Below, one piece after another: positions 40,485-49,649 of a DNA stretch of 64,000 bases. Both the position numbers and the translations under genes were made by a program. Location: contig OZ037893.1 of the NCBI GenBank assembly GCA_964035575.1, positions 744,001 through 808,000 of the forward strand, given 5' to 3'. Under the pieces are notes generated by a model. It ran no database searches, was not told the DNA's origin, and worked only from the letters and a program-made list of their open reading frames with translations. How positions within the stretch are numbered: position 1 is the first letter of the stretch; each line of letters opens with the position of its first letter. Source of the DNA: Rhynchopus sp. YZ270_cl-10 (taxonomy: Eukaryota; Euglenozoa; Diplonemea; Diplonemida; Diplonemidae).

Positions 40485-41732
40485 ATGATTCGAATATTGT
40501 TTCTTATTCTCACACTTTTTTTCCCTTCATTGTGTTACGCATTTGACGACCGAGATGCAGATGGACTACAAAGCCACAATTTTTCGAACCTCACTTCATT
40601 CCACACCCCCGCTCCTGAGGAATCCGAGGAGATTGAGGAGACTGAAGGGGTTCCAGAATTTGGGAAATTCATTGCGATTGGTTTGGGGATGTTGGTTTGT
40701 TGTGGTGGGGTGTTTGCTCTTACAAACCACTTTCGATCGAGACAAGATAAAAGACGGGAGGCAGATTCATCTTACAACCTTGCAGAGCAATACATTCGGG
40801 GATTAGATGAGGAGCGTAGAACACGCCCTTATACAAGCAATACTCTAGACGCATCTGCTGCGGATAATACGAGCATATGTATTTCAATTTCTTCAGAGAT
40901 TCCGTCGAAGTTGAAGAAGGAGGATGAAGTGGAGGTGGTGTCGTCTCAGCCGCCTTCTCCGCTTGCAGGGGATTGCAGGGAAGTGGATTGTACTCTTGAA
41001 GCAATTCGAGATGGAGAACGCTCCCCAAAACTCTCTGCTCGGAGAGAAAATCGGTATAGCAGGGCGTCGATCACTTCAAGCGCCTTTTCGGACTATCTTA
41101 GTCGACCTCAAAGGGGGCGTGGTAGGGGAATCTCAGCACTTCCTGCATTCGACGAAGCTGACATCGCACCAGACCGTGACGGAGCAAACTCACGGTCCTC
41201 TTTCTCAAGCGGTTCAAACCCATATTCTCCTCCCCGCCATGCACACCGTCTCTTCTCCCCTCCGACCGAATTTGTTAAATCTCCGTTGCTTTTTGAACGC
41301 CGTCTTTCCAATGCAAGCTCCTTCAACACTAATACAAGCTTTGGTGAGAGAAAGGGAGGAGGTGGAGGAGGAGGGCGTTGCGTCCGATGCAATCGAAACC
41401 AAGCAAGCACAGTGTGCAGTGGATGTGGACCTCTCTGTGCAAAGTGCGGGAACCGCAGGGCACGACGGTGTGAAAAGGACGACCATATCCGGTCTGCGCT
41501 TATTGAGGAGGGGCACAGTGGGTCTTTCAACCTAGGTTATAGTGGAGACCGGCGAAGCCCCTGTGAGTCCTGCGCTTTAAGCGGAATGTCAGTCGACAGT
41601 GCCTCTTCCTGTTCAAAATGTGGCACCCTCTTCTGCCGTGACTGTGCGCAAGATGCATACCTCAACACTAAATCCTCTCAAGCTGGTGCAACGTGGGCTC
41701 ACTGCGCTCATGCTTTTAGCTATAGGATCTAG
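40485..41732 (+). CDS. type I membrane protein with cytoplasmic zinc-finger-like clusters
   Basis: 415 residues from the first true ATG at 40485. The signal peptide is MIRILFLILTLFFPSLCYA. A short acidic ectodomain follows (about 20-60, with NLTS as a possible N-glycan site). One membrane segment is next (FIAIGLGMLVCCGGVFALTN, about 63-83), followed by basic residues, which fits an extracellular N-terminus. The long cytoplasmic part is Ser/Arg/Pro-rich (about 90-290), with GRGRG and a Gly run. The C-terminal 130 residues hold three Cys clusters: CVRCNRNQASTVCSGCGPLC then CAKCGNRRARRC, and PCESC...CSKCGTLFCRDC. Their spacing is like B-box or FYVE/RING-type zinc knuckles. The combination of a receptor-like membrane anchor and paired zinc clusters is not one I recognise. 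It could be a surface protein that recruits partners. Confidence 0.7.
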   Translation: MIRILFLILTLFFPSLCYAFDDRDADGLQSHNFSNLTSFHTPAPEESEEIEETEGVPEFGKFIAIGLGMLVCCGGVFALTNHFRSRQDKRREADSSYNLAEQYIRGLDEERRTRPYTSNTLDASAADNTSICISISSEIPSKLKKEDEVEVVSSQPPSPLAGDCREVDCTLEAIRDGERSPKLSARRENRYSRASITSSAFSDYLSRPQRGRGRGISALPAFDEADIAPDRDGANSRSSFSSGSNPYSPPRHAHRLFSPPTEFVKSPLLFERRLSNASSFNTNTSFGERKGGGGGGGRCVRCNRNQASTVCSGCGPLCAKCGNRRARRCEKDDHIRSALIEEGHSGSFNLGYSGDRRSPCESCALSGMSVDSASSCSKCGTLFCRDCAQDAYLNTKSSQAGATWAHCAHAFSYRI

Positions 41733-42694
41733 AGGAGGGGATAGGGGAGAGATGCGGTTTATCATGAGGGTCTGTAAAAAGAAAGCCGATTGTGCTGACT
41801 TCTGCTTTGCTGAATAATGCATAGGGGGGAGGAGGGGATGGAGGTTCAATGCTGATGGATGTTTTTTTTGACTCTTTGTTGGGTATTTTTCCTGAGAAGA
41901 GACTGCTTTGAGGGGTGTGTGGGAGCGCGCTGTATTGTAATTGTGGTTCAATCCCTGAACAAAATCCCGGCTCTTCGTTTGTTGTGTTGCACTGAAAAAA
42001 AAAAAAAATGGGTCGGTGCGGCAAAGAGGGGGTAATATAAGTGTTCTGTTATGCTTCCTTGTGAAAGCCTTTTGAACGCATCCCGCAGGTGGGGAGGAGG
42101 TGGTGAAGGGGGGGGTCCAAGGGGTGTGGGGTGATGATGCATGGGTTGTAGAGTGGAGTTGGCACAGAGCGCTGGGAGGAGAGGCGTTTGGCAAAAGCAG
42201 ATCGAGAGAGGGGAGGGGATGGGGGGAGTGTTGTATACCACCTTCATGTCCTTCATGTGGGATGGAGTGCTGCCGTTCTGCCATTTTAAAAAAAAAACGT
42301 TGTGTAGATCCCCAGGATGCGTCTCTGTTCACAGAGTAGTATTCTTTGTTCGGGTTTTGCAGGAGGACCTGCGTGGTGACGCAGCGGGGTGGTGAGTGAG
42401 GTGAGCGAGGATGTCGGCGACATCTGTCTTCTGTTGGGAGTATTGTGGTCACCACAATTAGTACCATGGAAGGAGATGGGGTGGGGTGGGGTGGGTGGGG
42501 AGTGTAGGTTACATCTTGGAGTGCCGCAGGGTTTCTTTTGCATCTGTTTCATTTTTATTTTTTGTGTCAGTATTTTAGAATTCCCCTTTTTTTTGAATAG
42601 TTCAAAAAAAAATATGTTATGCGACGCAGCATTGTACAGTAAATTTGTCCTCTGAAGCTATTGGCACGATGCTGTTTTTTTGTTTTTTTTAAAA

Positions 42695-42740
42695 GGTGAC
42701 CAAACACGAAGAGGTGTAGGTTCATCGAATTACCCCTTTT
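42695..42740 (+). repeat. hairpin repeat A, diverged copy 3
   Basis: GGTGACCAAACACGAAGAGG then TGTAGGTTCATCGAATTA. The outer part matches but the inner stem is lost, so it is probably decaying. Confidence 0.45.
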
Positions 42741-42789
42741 TTTCCTCTATTTTTGTCGACATATCTATTCTGGTGTTTCGAACACGACA

Positions 42790-43600
42790 AAACCAGGCCT
42801 AAAGCTAAATAGGGGGGTCCGGGAGGCCAAATGTCCAAAAAGGGAGCAAATAAAGGGGGGGAATTGGGGGTACGTTTTTGGGCTCCAAAAGCCTCCATAT
42901 TTGCATTTTTGAGCTCAACCCAGTCTGCGGTGGGGTCAATATGAAAAAATGGACAAAAATGCAATGACTTAAATTTTGCCAAGTATGAGCCCACACACCT
43001 CAGTGGGGACCATTTTCAGGGCTGAAAGCCCAACTCAGGGCTATTTCTAAATATGGGGTCCGGGGGGTCCAAAATCCAATCCGGGACACAAATTTTTTGG
43101 CAGATTTATTTTGTGCCAAAAACATCCTTATTTGCATTTTTGGGATTCACCCGTGCAGTGGTGGGGTCAATCTCGAAAATTGGACAATTTTTTGACCACT
43201 TAAATTTTTTGAAAATATGAGCCCGGTTGCTTATACGTGGGGCCCATTTTCGGCCAAAAAATGCTGCTCAAAAAAAAATTTCCCCTGAAAATTTTTCGGC
43301 CCCAAAACATACTGCGATTGGCATTTCCGGAATCTGTCCGCACTGTGGTGGGGTCAATTTGCAGAAATGGCCAAGTTCTTGGTTTTGGTCAAAATGAGTG
43401 TAAGGTAAAGGGGCCAAGGTAAATCCCACAACCCAGATTTTCTCTCCCAGATGCTGAAACATGAAAATGCGCGAAAACACCGGCATTTGCACTTCCGGAA
43501 TCCGTCCGTTCTGTGGTGGGGTCAATTTGCAGAATTGGGCAAGTTCTTGGTTTTTGTTAAAATGAGTACGGTGCCAGTGTGATGTTAGTGTAGAGAACAA
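42790..43600 (+). repeat. degenerate tandem array, about four 170-200-bp units
   Basis: Each unit contains a GCATTT(TT/CC) segment, then GTGGTGGGGTCAAT or GCGGTGGGGTCAAT (at about 42928, 43159, 43346 and 43513), then GAAAATTGGACAA or AGAAATGGCCAAG, then AAAATGAG or ATATGAGCCC. The last two units are most alike (TGTGGTGGGGTCAATTTGCA). No coding frame runs through it. Confidence 0.7.
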
Positions 43601-43779
43601 GTTTTCTAAGAAACCCCATCATAGCACCTCCGGCATGCGGCCTGGTGCGCCCTCTCTGTTTTTTCAGAAAATATCAAAAACCCCGTGTCTTGCACAATCT
43701 GGAAGAAAACTTTCCAACACAAAAAAAATCGGCAACTTTCTTCAAGTAGAAAGCCCATCACCCCTCTCTTGGTAAGTAC

Positions 43780-43850
43780 TGTAGTACGTGCAAATTTTTT
43801 GGCAGCCCTGTATATAAGCCCCGTGCAAATTTTTTGGCAACTTTCATTTT
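43780..43850 (+). repeat. short tandem duplication
   Basis: GTGCAAATTTTTTGGCA occurs at about 43788 and again at about 43824, with a similar 3' context (GCCCTGTATATAAGCCCC between them). Confidence 0.6.
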
Positions 43851-44125
43851 CCAAAAATCAGGGACAGGGACAGGTTTTTAGAAATAGCCCTGGCCCAACT
43901 TTTCAAAAAAAAAAAAAAATTGTTGTTATGTATGTCGTCGGTAAGAAAGGGTGCGTTACTTTTTGTGAGTTTGTGGCTTACCCACCGTTTTTTCAGCACT
44001 GGCAGAATCTTGGTGTTCTGGGCTGAGAAAGGGGGGTTGGGCGTGCCGCCGCAGGCGGCTTTTTTTTTTTTCCAAACCATCCCAAAAAGGCTGTTTTTCG
44101 ACGATTTGACACTCGATCTTTTCAT

Positions 44126-45180
44126 ATATGGGAGCGTCCGCGAAAGACCCCCCCCTAAAGCTAACATCCATGCTTATTGGTATTTCACTAATTAAAATTT
44201 TGGTATTTTATAAGATTTTTTTTTACAATGAACTCAGAGTTAAGTTTCTGAGCTCATTAAAAAAAAAATCGGTGAAAAATTCCGAGTAGGTATTAATTTA
44301 GATAGGAAAAGCTATGTCAACAGCTATGTGTCCCCTTATTTTACCTGTAAATACTAAGGATATACAAGGAAATCCTCACAAACACCCATATAACCACCCA
44401 TAGAACAACACAACAGGGGGAAATGTAATCAGCAGCCAAAGCATTCGCTCAGGAGCTGAAAACCCGGCCTTTCCGAGGCCTAAAAAACTTCGCCGAGCTG
44501 CAGGTGTATGCAGGGGTCCACTGGCAGGGGGGCAAAGGGTGGGGCGCGAGGAGCTGGATGCGCGAGGTGTGTAGCTCGAAGCATATGTCCCTCCATATGC
44601 AGAAGACAACCACCAGGAGAAAAGGGGTGTCCGCCGTTTACTACTCCTGTAGTTGCATCAGCGACACCCTCAGGACAGTGACAGCGAGACGGAGGAGGAA
44701 GAGGAGGAACAGGCGGACAATTGTCTGTAACTCTTGGAGAGACTCATCACGGAGGTCAATAGGGTCACTCAAAAAAGGGGGTTTTCTGCGAGAAAGTCGA
44801 CGTCGCCGCAGACGACCCGGAGCGTGAAGCTCTTTCGCGCTCTATTTAGAGTGTTCGGAGGGGGCGACAAGCCTCCACCCCCCTTTCCTCCCCCCCCTTT
44901 TTGATAATGGGTTTAGAGACAGATATTAGTGAATTCCTTCCTATATCCTTAGTATTTACAGGTAAAATAAGGGGACACATAGCTGCTGACATAGCTTTTC
45001 CTATCTAAATTAATACCTACTCGGAATTTTTCACCGATTTTTTTTTTAATGAACTCAGAAACTTAACTCTGAGTTCATTGTAAAAAAAAATCTTATAAAA
45101 TACCAAAATTTTAATTAGTGAAATACCAATAAGCATGGATGTTAGCTTTAGGGGGGGGTCTTTCGCGGACGCTCCCATAT
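44126..45180. mobile_element. 1055-bp element with 239-bp terminal inverted repeats
   Basis: The left arm (44126-44364) and right arm (44942-45180) are reverse complements over all 239 bases with only about two or three differences. They begin ATATGGGAGCGTCCGCG and end AAATACTAAGGATATA. Each arm also contains its own small palindrome (AATGAACTCAGA...TCTGAG(T/C)TCATT). The 577-bp interior has no intact gene. One frame gives a protein-like stretch (KAFAQELKTRPFRGLKNFAE) that I cannot assign. No clear target-site duplication is seen next to the ends. It looks like a young non-autonomous DNA element; the superfamily is not assignable. Confidence 0.8.
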
Positions 45181-45187
45181 TTTTTTT

Positions 45188-45203
45188 ACGGTCACTTTAG
45201 TCA
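45188..45203. repeat. short palindrome at the edge of the TIR element
   Basis: GGTCACTTTAGTCACC read on the other strand is GGTGACTAAAGTGACC, which matches the first arm of hairpin A. It lies eight bases outside the right end of the inverted-repeat element. Confidence 0.5.
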
Positions 45204-45393
45204 CCAAACTTGCCCCCTAAGTAGCCTGCGGCCTTCGTGCAAATAAAGGGGGGGAACCAGTACTTTTTCTTCGTGCAAATAAAGGGGGGGAACTCATTTT
45301 CAAAAATGTCGGGAGAAAGGAGGCGATTTAGCTTTTGGCCTGGACAAAACACCCCGTTTTTTTTTTTTTTTTTTTTTTTTTTTGAATCATGAT

Positions 45394-45522
45394 GATGTCC
45401 ACCCTTTTGAATACTACTGTATGGTTTTAAGGACAGAAACAGGGTTAATGTTAGAAACCAATCTACTGAAGTTTCGATTTGTGCATGAAGCATTTACTTC
45501 TCTTTTTTACTTTTTGCTAAAC
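45394..45522 (+). repeat. dispersed repeat E, copy 2
   Basis: Matches 29796-29925 along about 130 bases. It follows directly after a T run of about 26 bases. The same orientation relative to the genes is kept in both copies. Confidence 0.8.
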
Positions 45523-45632
45523 ATGTCAATAAAAAAAGAAAGGGTACATTTTTTGCACCCTCTTTGCATTCTTTTTGTTTCGCTAAGAAAAGAATGTATA
45601 TGAATTAATTGAATCAACTTCACTTTTTTGAA

Positions 45633-45676
45633 GGCGACTAAGCACGAGAGGCGGGTCATCTTATAAACTTTTCTTT
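45633..45676 (+). repeat. hairpin repeat A, copy 4
   Basis: GGCGACTAAGCACGAGAGG then CGGGTCATCTTATAAAC and TTTTCTTTTTT. The left arm and the ATAAACTTTTC tail are as in copy 5. Part of the right stem (CTTAG) is deleted. Confidence 0.65.
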
Positions 45677-46589
45677 TTTGTGCCTTCTGCACCTGTCTGT
45701 TGTACCCTATATCTGACTGTATCTCCTTGGGATAAGGGTGGGGTTGATGCCTAGTGAGGGTAATTCTTGCGCAGAATATGGCCCTTGGGTGGGTGGCGGG
45801 GTGGGGCGGGAGCAGAGGCGAAACTAAAGGCCCTGGGCGGCCGAATTCCCTCAACTGCTTCCATACGGGGGTTTGGAGGGGGTGTGCGTTACCTCCTGCT
45901 AATAGACGCTGTGAGTTGAAGAACCTAGAGATTCGTTTTCCCCCCTTCATCCCTTCCTCAACCGAGACCCTGGCAGCCTGGTCTGGTTGCAGGCAAGGCG
46001 AAGAGGAATACAGTTCAAAGGGTCAGACTGCAGCTCCCATTTCTGTGGGAAATGAGGTATGCGGCTAGAGCCCCTCCAGAGCACTCAAATGTGGTAAAAA
46101 AAAATCTGCAAATTGCAACAATTTGTGCTGTGGAAACATAGACAGTGGAGAGATTTGCACAAAACTGTGGCAACACAACCGAGGCCACTACACTGCCCCA
46201 ACAATTTATAAAATAAAATTCGCTGAGGTGTGGTATGGGTACCTTTTAGCTGAGCCTCCCTATGTCATACTACTGCGAATGGGTGATATCAGACTTTACC
46301 CTCTAATGTGTTAGTCCTTTCCCCACCAGGAAAAGCCTGCTGATCCGCTGCTGGACTGGAAAGAAAAAAAACACTCAGCGTTTTTGTGAGTAAAAAAAAG
46401 CCGAACGAATAATACCATCTCCCCCCCTGCCCCCCTGTTTTCACAGAAAGCATTATTGCTCCCCCGCGTTGCAATGTCATCTGTTCACGTCATTATTAGT
46501 TTCATTCCTTTTTTTAGATTTGTGCGCCCGAGAGAGAGGTATACTTATCTTACAATGTTCTCTTTTTTTTTCTCCCTCTTTGTGATCAA

Positions 46590-46638
46590 GGTGACTAAGC
46601 ACGAGAGGCTTAGGATCACCTATAAACTTTTCTTTTTT
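46590..46638 (+). repeat. hairpin repeat A, best-paired copy 5
   Basis: GGTGACTAAGC, loop ACGAGAG, GCTTAGGATCACC, then TATAAACTTTTC and a T run. The stem has 11 bp with a two-base bulge (GA in the right arm). A module C (ATGTGCACTTTTCAACTTC) follows within 35 bases. Confidence 0.85.
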
Positions 46639-46647
46639 TTCAGTGTT

Positions 46648-46700
46648 CTGCGTCTGCCGATGGTGAGGAATGTGCACTTTTCAACTTCTCTTTTTTTTTT
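46648..46700 (+). repeat. dispersed module C, short copy
   Basis: TCTGCGTCTGCCGATGGTGA then GGAATGTGCACTTTTCAAC, TTCTC and a T run. Relatives lie at 46788-46838 and 52490-52540. Confidence 0.6.
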
Positions 46701-46787
46701 GGGGGTAATGACTGTGTACCTGCTTACAGCTTCCCTGTAAACCACTCCCATGCGCAACACTCCGGGGTTCGATAACCCACGGAGTGT

Positions 46788-46838
46788 CACTGCCTGCGTC
46801 CCAGAGGCGTTTGCACTATCAACTTCACTTTTTTTTTC
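46788..46838 (+). repeat. dispersed module C, short copy
   Basis: ACTGCCTGCGTCCCAGAGGC then GTTTGCACTATCAACTTCAC and a T run. Similar sequence lies at 48515-48550 (AGAGGCGTCTGCACTTCCAA). Confidence 0.65.
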
Positions 46839-46853
46839 CACGAAATTTTTGTA

Positions 46854-46888
46854 GGTGACCTATGCATTCAATGGCTTAGAGTCACCTT
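46854..46888 (+). repeat. hairpin repeat A, copy 6
   Basis: GGTGACCTATGC, loop ATTCAAT, GGCTTAGAGTCACC. The outer GGTGAC/GTCACC stem is perfect, and the inner part is imperfect compared with copy 5. Confidence 0.75.
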
Positions 46889-46928
46889 ACCATATTTCTA
46901 TGTTTAATTCCAGCTTATTGTCTGTAGC

Positions 46929-46994
46929 TGGTGTGATCGGAACCCAAATTAAATTTTCGGTACTTTTCCCGTTTGGTTCTGACCACACCAGCGT
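46929..46994. repeat. long imperfect hairpin
   Basis: GCTGGTGTGATCGGAACC and GGTTCTGACCACACCAGC can pair over 18 positions with two mismatch or wobble sites. The 30-base loop is AT-rich. It lies between hairpin A copies 6 and 7 and may be a stem of another small element. Confidence 0.75.
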
Positions 46995-47014
46995 TTATGT
47001 TCTTTTTTTTGGAA

Positions 47015-47062
47015 AGTGACAAAGCATTGAGAGGCTTAGGTTCATCTTATAAACTTTTTTTT
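47015..47062 (+). repeat. hairpin repeat A, copy 7
   Basis: AGTGACAAAGCATTGAGAGG then CTTAGGTTCATCTTATAAAC and a T run of about 18. AAGC can still pair with GCTT, and the outer stem is weakened. Confidence 0.65.
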
Positions 47063-47091
47063 TTTTTTTTTTTACCCCATGCCTTTCTTTG

Positions 47092-47150
47092 GGTGACTAA
47101 GTAATCTAATCAGACTAAGCACTGCGAGGCTTAGGCTCATCTTACAAGCA
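47092..47150 (+). repeat. hairpin repeat A, copy 8
   Basis: GGTGACTAAGTAATCTAATC then AGACTAAGCACTGCGAGGC and TTAGGCTCATCTTACAAGC. The left arm is present twice (GACTAAG), which looks like a small internal duplication. CTAAGC/GCTTAG still pairs. Confidence 0.65.
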
Positions 47151-47436
47151 TTACCCCTTTTTTTTTTCCTTTGCGAAACACACGATGATTCTTTGAAAAC
47201 TTCGTTTGTCCTTTTTTTTTTTCTCTGATTTTGCTCATTTTCTGTGCCGAGTCTACTCTCTAGTCTCTATGGGGGAACCGATCCTTGCAGTGTCGCTGCC
47301 GAGGGTACCATTCCCCCCCTTTTTTTTTGGTTGTGTAGGTGTTGCTGTACCAGACAAACCTCACACCTTTTTTTTTTAACAAAGGTAAGATGACTGCACG
47401 GCAGTGAAGTAAATGAGGTGACTTGCGGTTTTACTT

Positions 47437-47463
47437 TCACCGTTGGCTTACAACGGTGAAACC
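47437..47463. repeat. perfect 11-bp hairpin
   Basis: TTTCACCGTTG, loop GCTTA, CAACGGTGAAA. The stem is perfect and sits between GGTGACTTGCGG and a later TAAGCACAGCG...TTCATCC, which may be remnants of hairpin A. Confidence 0.8.
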
Positions 47464-47908
47464 ACAAATCAATTCATTTCCTTTACCCTCGTGTAATAAG
47501 CACAGCGTCGGTTCATCCTTACCAATTGTTATTATTTCTTTTTTTTGAAAGAAAAGAAAAACATTCAAACATAAAACGATGTGCATTCATACCTGATATC
47601 CACACCTTGGGCTTTCCCCACTTTTTTAACGCATTTGTTGTGCCAAGCTATTTTGTGTTCTGTTTCTGTTCCATTCATTCCGTTCTAAGGAGAGATGTCC
47701 CCCATTTTTCATGTATTTTAGCTCCCCAATAGGGCAAGCTAATGGTGAGCACACCAATTGACGAGTGTCAGAATAAAAGAGTTTTTTTGTTGAATATTGT
47801 TGTTGTTTCATCCTTCCCTTCACACCCACTCCGCCATCATTCCACCACTCTTCCGACCTATGCTCCAAACAGGTCCGCCCCCCCCTTACTTTTTTAACAA
47901 AACTCAAA

Positions 47909-48309
47909 ATGGTGTCCAAGAAGGCCAAGCGTTCCATGGAGAACATCAACTCCCGCCTCCAGCTGGTGGTGCGTTCGGGTAAGTACACCCTGGGGCAGAA
48001 GACTGCCATGAACTCGATGAGGGCCGGAAAGGCCAAGCTGGTGATCATCTCCAACAACTGCCCGTCCCTCGCCAAGAGCAAGATCGAGTACTACGCGATG
48101 CTCAGGTATGGATTTGGGTGCTTTTTTCTTCTTTCCTTTCCTCCTTTCCTCCCCCACACCACACCACCACCACCCACCACAGCAAGTCGTCCGTGCTTCA
48201 CTACAACGGAAACAACATCGACCTCGGTACCGCATGCGGTAAGACCTACCGCGCACACGTGATGACCATCACCGAGGCGGGTGACTCCGACATCCTCGGA
48301 AAGCTCTGA
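47909..48309 (+). CDS. RPL30: ribosomal protein eL30, copy 1 (two exons)
   Basis: Exons are 47909-48105 and 48183-48309. The 77-base intron (GTATGG...CACCACAG) splits a Ser codon (phase 2) and gives 107 residues, normal for eL30. Family marks are [52 protein letters not shown] and [13 protein letters not shown]. eL30 is a large-subunit protein with the L7Ae-type fold. The coding bases are the same as in the copy at 49239. Identity stops about 12 bases before the ATG and about 8 bases after the stop. Strong G/C codon bias fits high expression. Confidence 0.97.
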
Positions 48310-48514
48310 ACGTAGTTGGAAGGAATTTCGTTTTTTCTTTTGTTATCAGATTACGGTTTCCCCCCCTCCCCCCAAGAGGAAGATGTGCATCATGCATGTT
48401 CCCCCCTTTGCCGTAGTGGACCCAGCCACGGTTGTCAGAGAAGAAGTCTAAAGCCCAGGCTTGGAATATAAGAACCCCCCTCATTTTTTTTGATCACTCT
48501 TCATCACATTTTGT

Positions 48515-48550
48515 GCCAGCAGAGGCGTCTGCACTTCCAACTTTTATTCC
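48515..48550 (+). repeat. dispersed module C, short copy
   Basis: TGTGCCAGCAGAGGCGTCTG then CACTTCCAACTTTTATT. It is close to the copies at 46788 and 52490. Confidence 0.55.
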
Positions 48551-48563
48551 CTTTTTGAAAATG

Positions 48564-48709
48564 TCTGACGAGCGCATTCCTGTTGTCTTTTCACATCTCC
48601 TGGCATGCTTACAATCAGACGGAGAAACCATAAAATAACACAAAACTTCTGACGAGCGCATTCCAGTGAGCCTTTCAAATCTCTCGGCGTGCTTACAATC
48701 AGACGGAGA
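48564..48709 (+). repeat. 146-bp spacer block, copy 1
   Basis: It is built of two similar halves, each running from TCTGACGAGCGCATTCC to GCTTACAATCAGACGGAGA. The whole block recurs at 48988 with only a few differences (for example CTCTCGGCG against CTCCCGGCG). Confidence 0.85.
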
Positions 48710-48987
48710 CATTCGCAGCAGTATGCCACACCATGGGTGCATCTCTCATGCGTGCACACGTGTACACATCTTACAAAAATAAGAGTGGTGTAGTGATCGT
48801 CTTGAATGAGACTGCCGGAACGCCTTGGATGAAAAAAAGGTGCCTAGGAGCTGACGTTGCTTATTTTGCTTTATCCCAGCAATTTACCTTTAATGCTGGC
48901 ACTACCAGGGTAAAATGTACCTACACTGAACGCACAAATATCCTGCTCAGGAGTTCCCAAAACCTTTCATTTCAAAAAATACGCACT

Positions 48988-49133
48988 TCTGACGAGCGCA
49001 TTCCTGTTGTCTTTTCACATCTCCTGGCATGCTTACAATCAGACGGAGAAAACATAAAATAACACAAAACTTCTGACGAGCGCATTCCAGTGAGCCTTTC
49101 AAATCTCCCGGCGTGCTTACAATCAGACGGAGA
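48988..49133 (+). repeat. 146-bp spacer block, copy 2
   Basis: Nearly identical to 48564-48709. It ends 105 bases before the start codon of the second eL30 gene, while copy 1 starts about 255 bases after the first gene. Confidence 0.85.
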
Positions 49134-49238
49134 AACCCCAAGCGATGTGGCAATGCATTGATCTACCCTCTCTCTCTCTCTCCTCCCCACACCCTTCACT
49201 CCCAAAGGGACTAACTAAAACCACACACAAAACTCAAA

Positions 49239-49649
49239 ATGGTGTCCAAGAAGGCCAAGCGTTCCATGGAGAACATCAACTCCCGCCTCCAGCTGGTGGT
49301 GCGTTCGGGTAAGTACACCCTGGGGCAGAAGACTGCCATGAACTCGATGAGGGCCGGAAAGGCCAAGCTGGTGATCATCTCCAACAACTGCCCGTCCCTC
49401 GCCAAGAGCAAGATCGAGTACTACGCGATGCTCAGGTATGGATTTGGGTGCTTTTTTTTTTCTCTTTCCTTTCCTCCTTTCCTCCCCCACACCACACCAC
49501 ACCACACCACCACCCACCACAGCAAGTCGTCCGTGCTTCACTACAACGGAAACAACATCGACCTCGGTACCGCATGCGGTAAGACCTACCGCGCACACGT
49601 GATGACCATCACCGAGGCGGGTGACTCCGACATCCTCGGAAAGCTCTGA
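49239..49649 (+). CDS. RPL30: ribosomal protein eL30, copy 2 (two exons)
   Basis: Exons are 49239-49435 and 49523-49649, with an 87-base intron. The protein is identical to copy 1 (107 residues). The intron shares GTATGGATTTGGGTGC and the CCTTTCCTCC and CCACAG end with copy 1, but differs by about ten bases through changes in the T run and in the ACACC repeats. The duplication therefore carried the intron and is DNA-based, not a reinserted cDNA. Flanks beyond about 12 bases upstream and 8 downstream are unrelated to copy 1. Confidence 0.97.
   Translation: MVSKKAKRSMENINSRLQLVVRSGKYTLGQKTAMNSMRAGKAKLVIISNNCPSLAKSKIEYYAMLRYGFGCFFFSLSFPPFLPHTTPHHTTTHHSKSSVLHYNGNNIDLGTACGKTYRAHVMTITEAGDSDILGKL

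Larger units (their letters stand above)
41733..47908. other. 6.2-kb gene-free, repeat-rich region
   Basis: No intact gene is seen on either strand. In order it holds G-rich sequence (41800-42500), hairpin A at 42695, a degenerate tandem array (42790-43600), a 1055-bp element with long inverted repeats (44126-45180), repeat E copy 2 (45394), and several hairpin A copies with associated module C (45633-47150). Other strong stems lie at 46929 and 47437. T runs reach about 26 bases (45358-45383). Confidence 0.6.
48310..49238. other. spacer of the eL30 pair with a duplicated 146-bp block
   Basis: It holds a module C copy (48515-48550) and a 146-bp block present twice (48564-48709 and 48988-49133). 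The sequence between the blocks (48710-48987) has no recognisable gene. A TC-rich tract precedes the second eL30 copy. Confidence 0.6.

Noticed and set aside
41613-42467. 284-codon - strand frame after the membrane-protein gene
   Set aside because: Pro/His/Ser-rich reading of G-rich spacer. No motif, and no support from codon use.
46735-46800. tRNA-like B-box sequence GGTTCGATAACCC
   Set aside because: No acceptor, D or anticodon stem can be built around it. It is probably part of a dispersed module.
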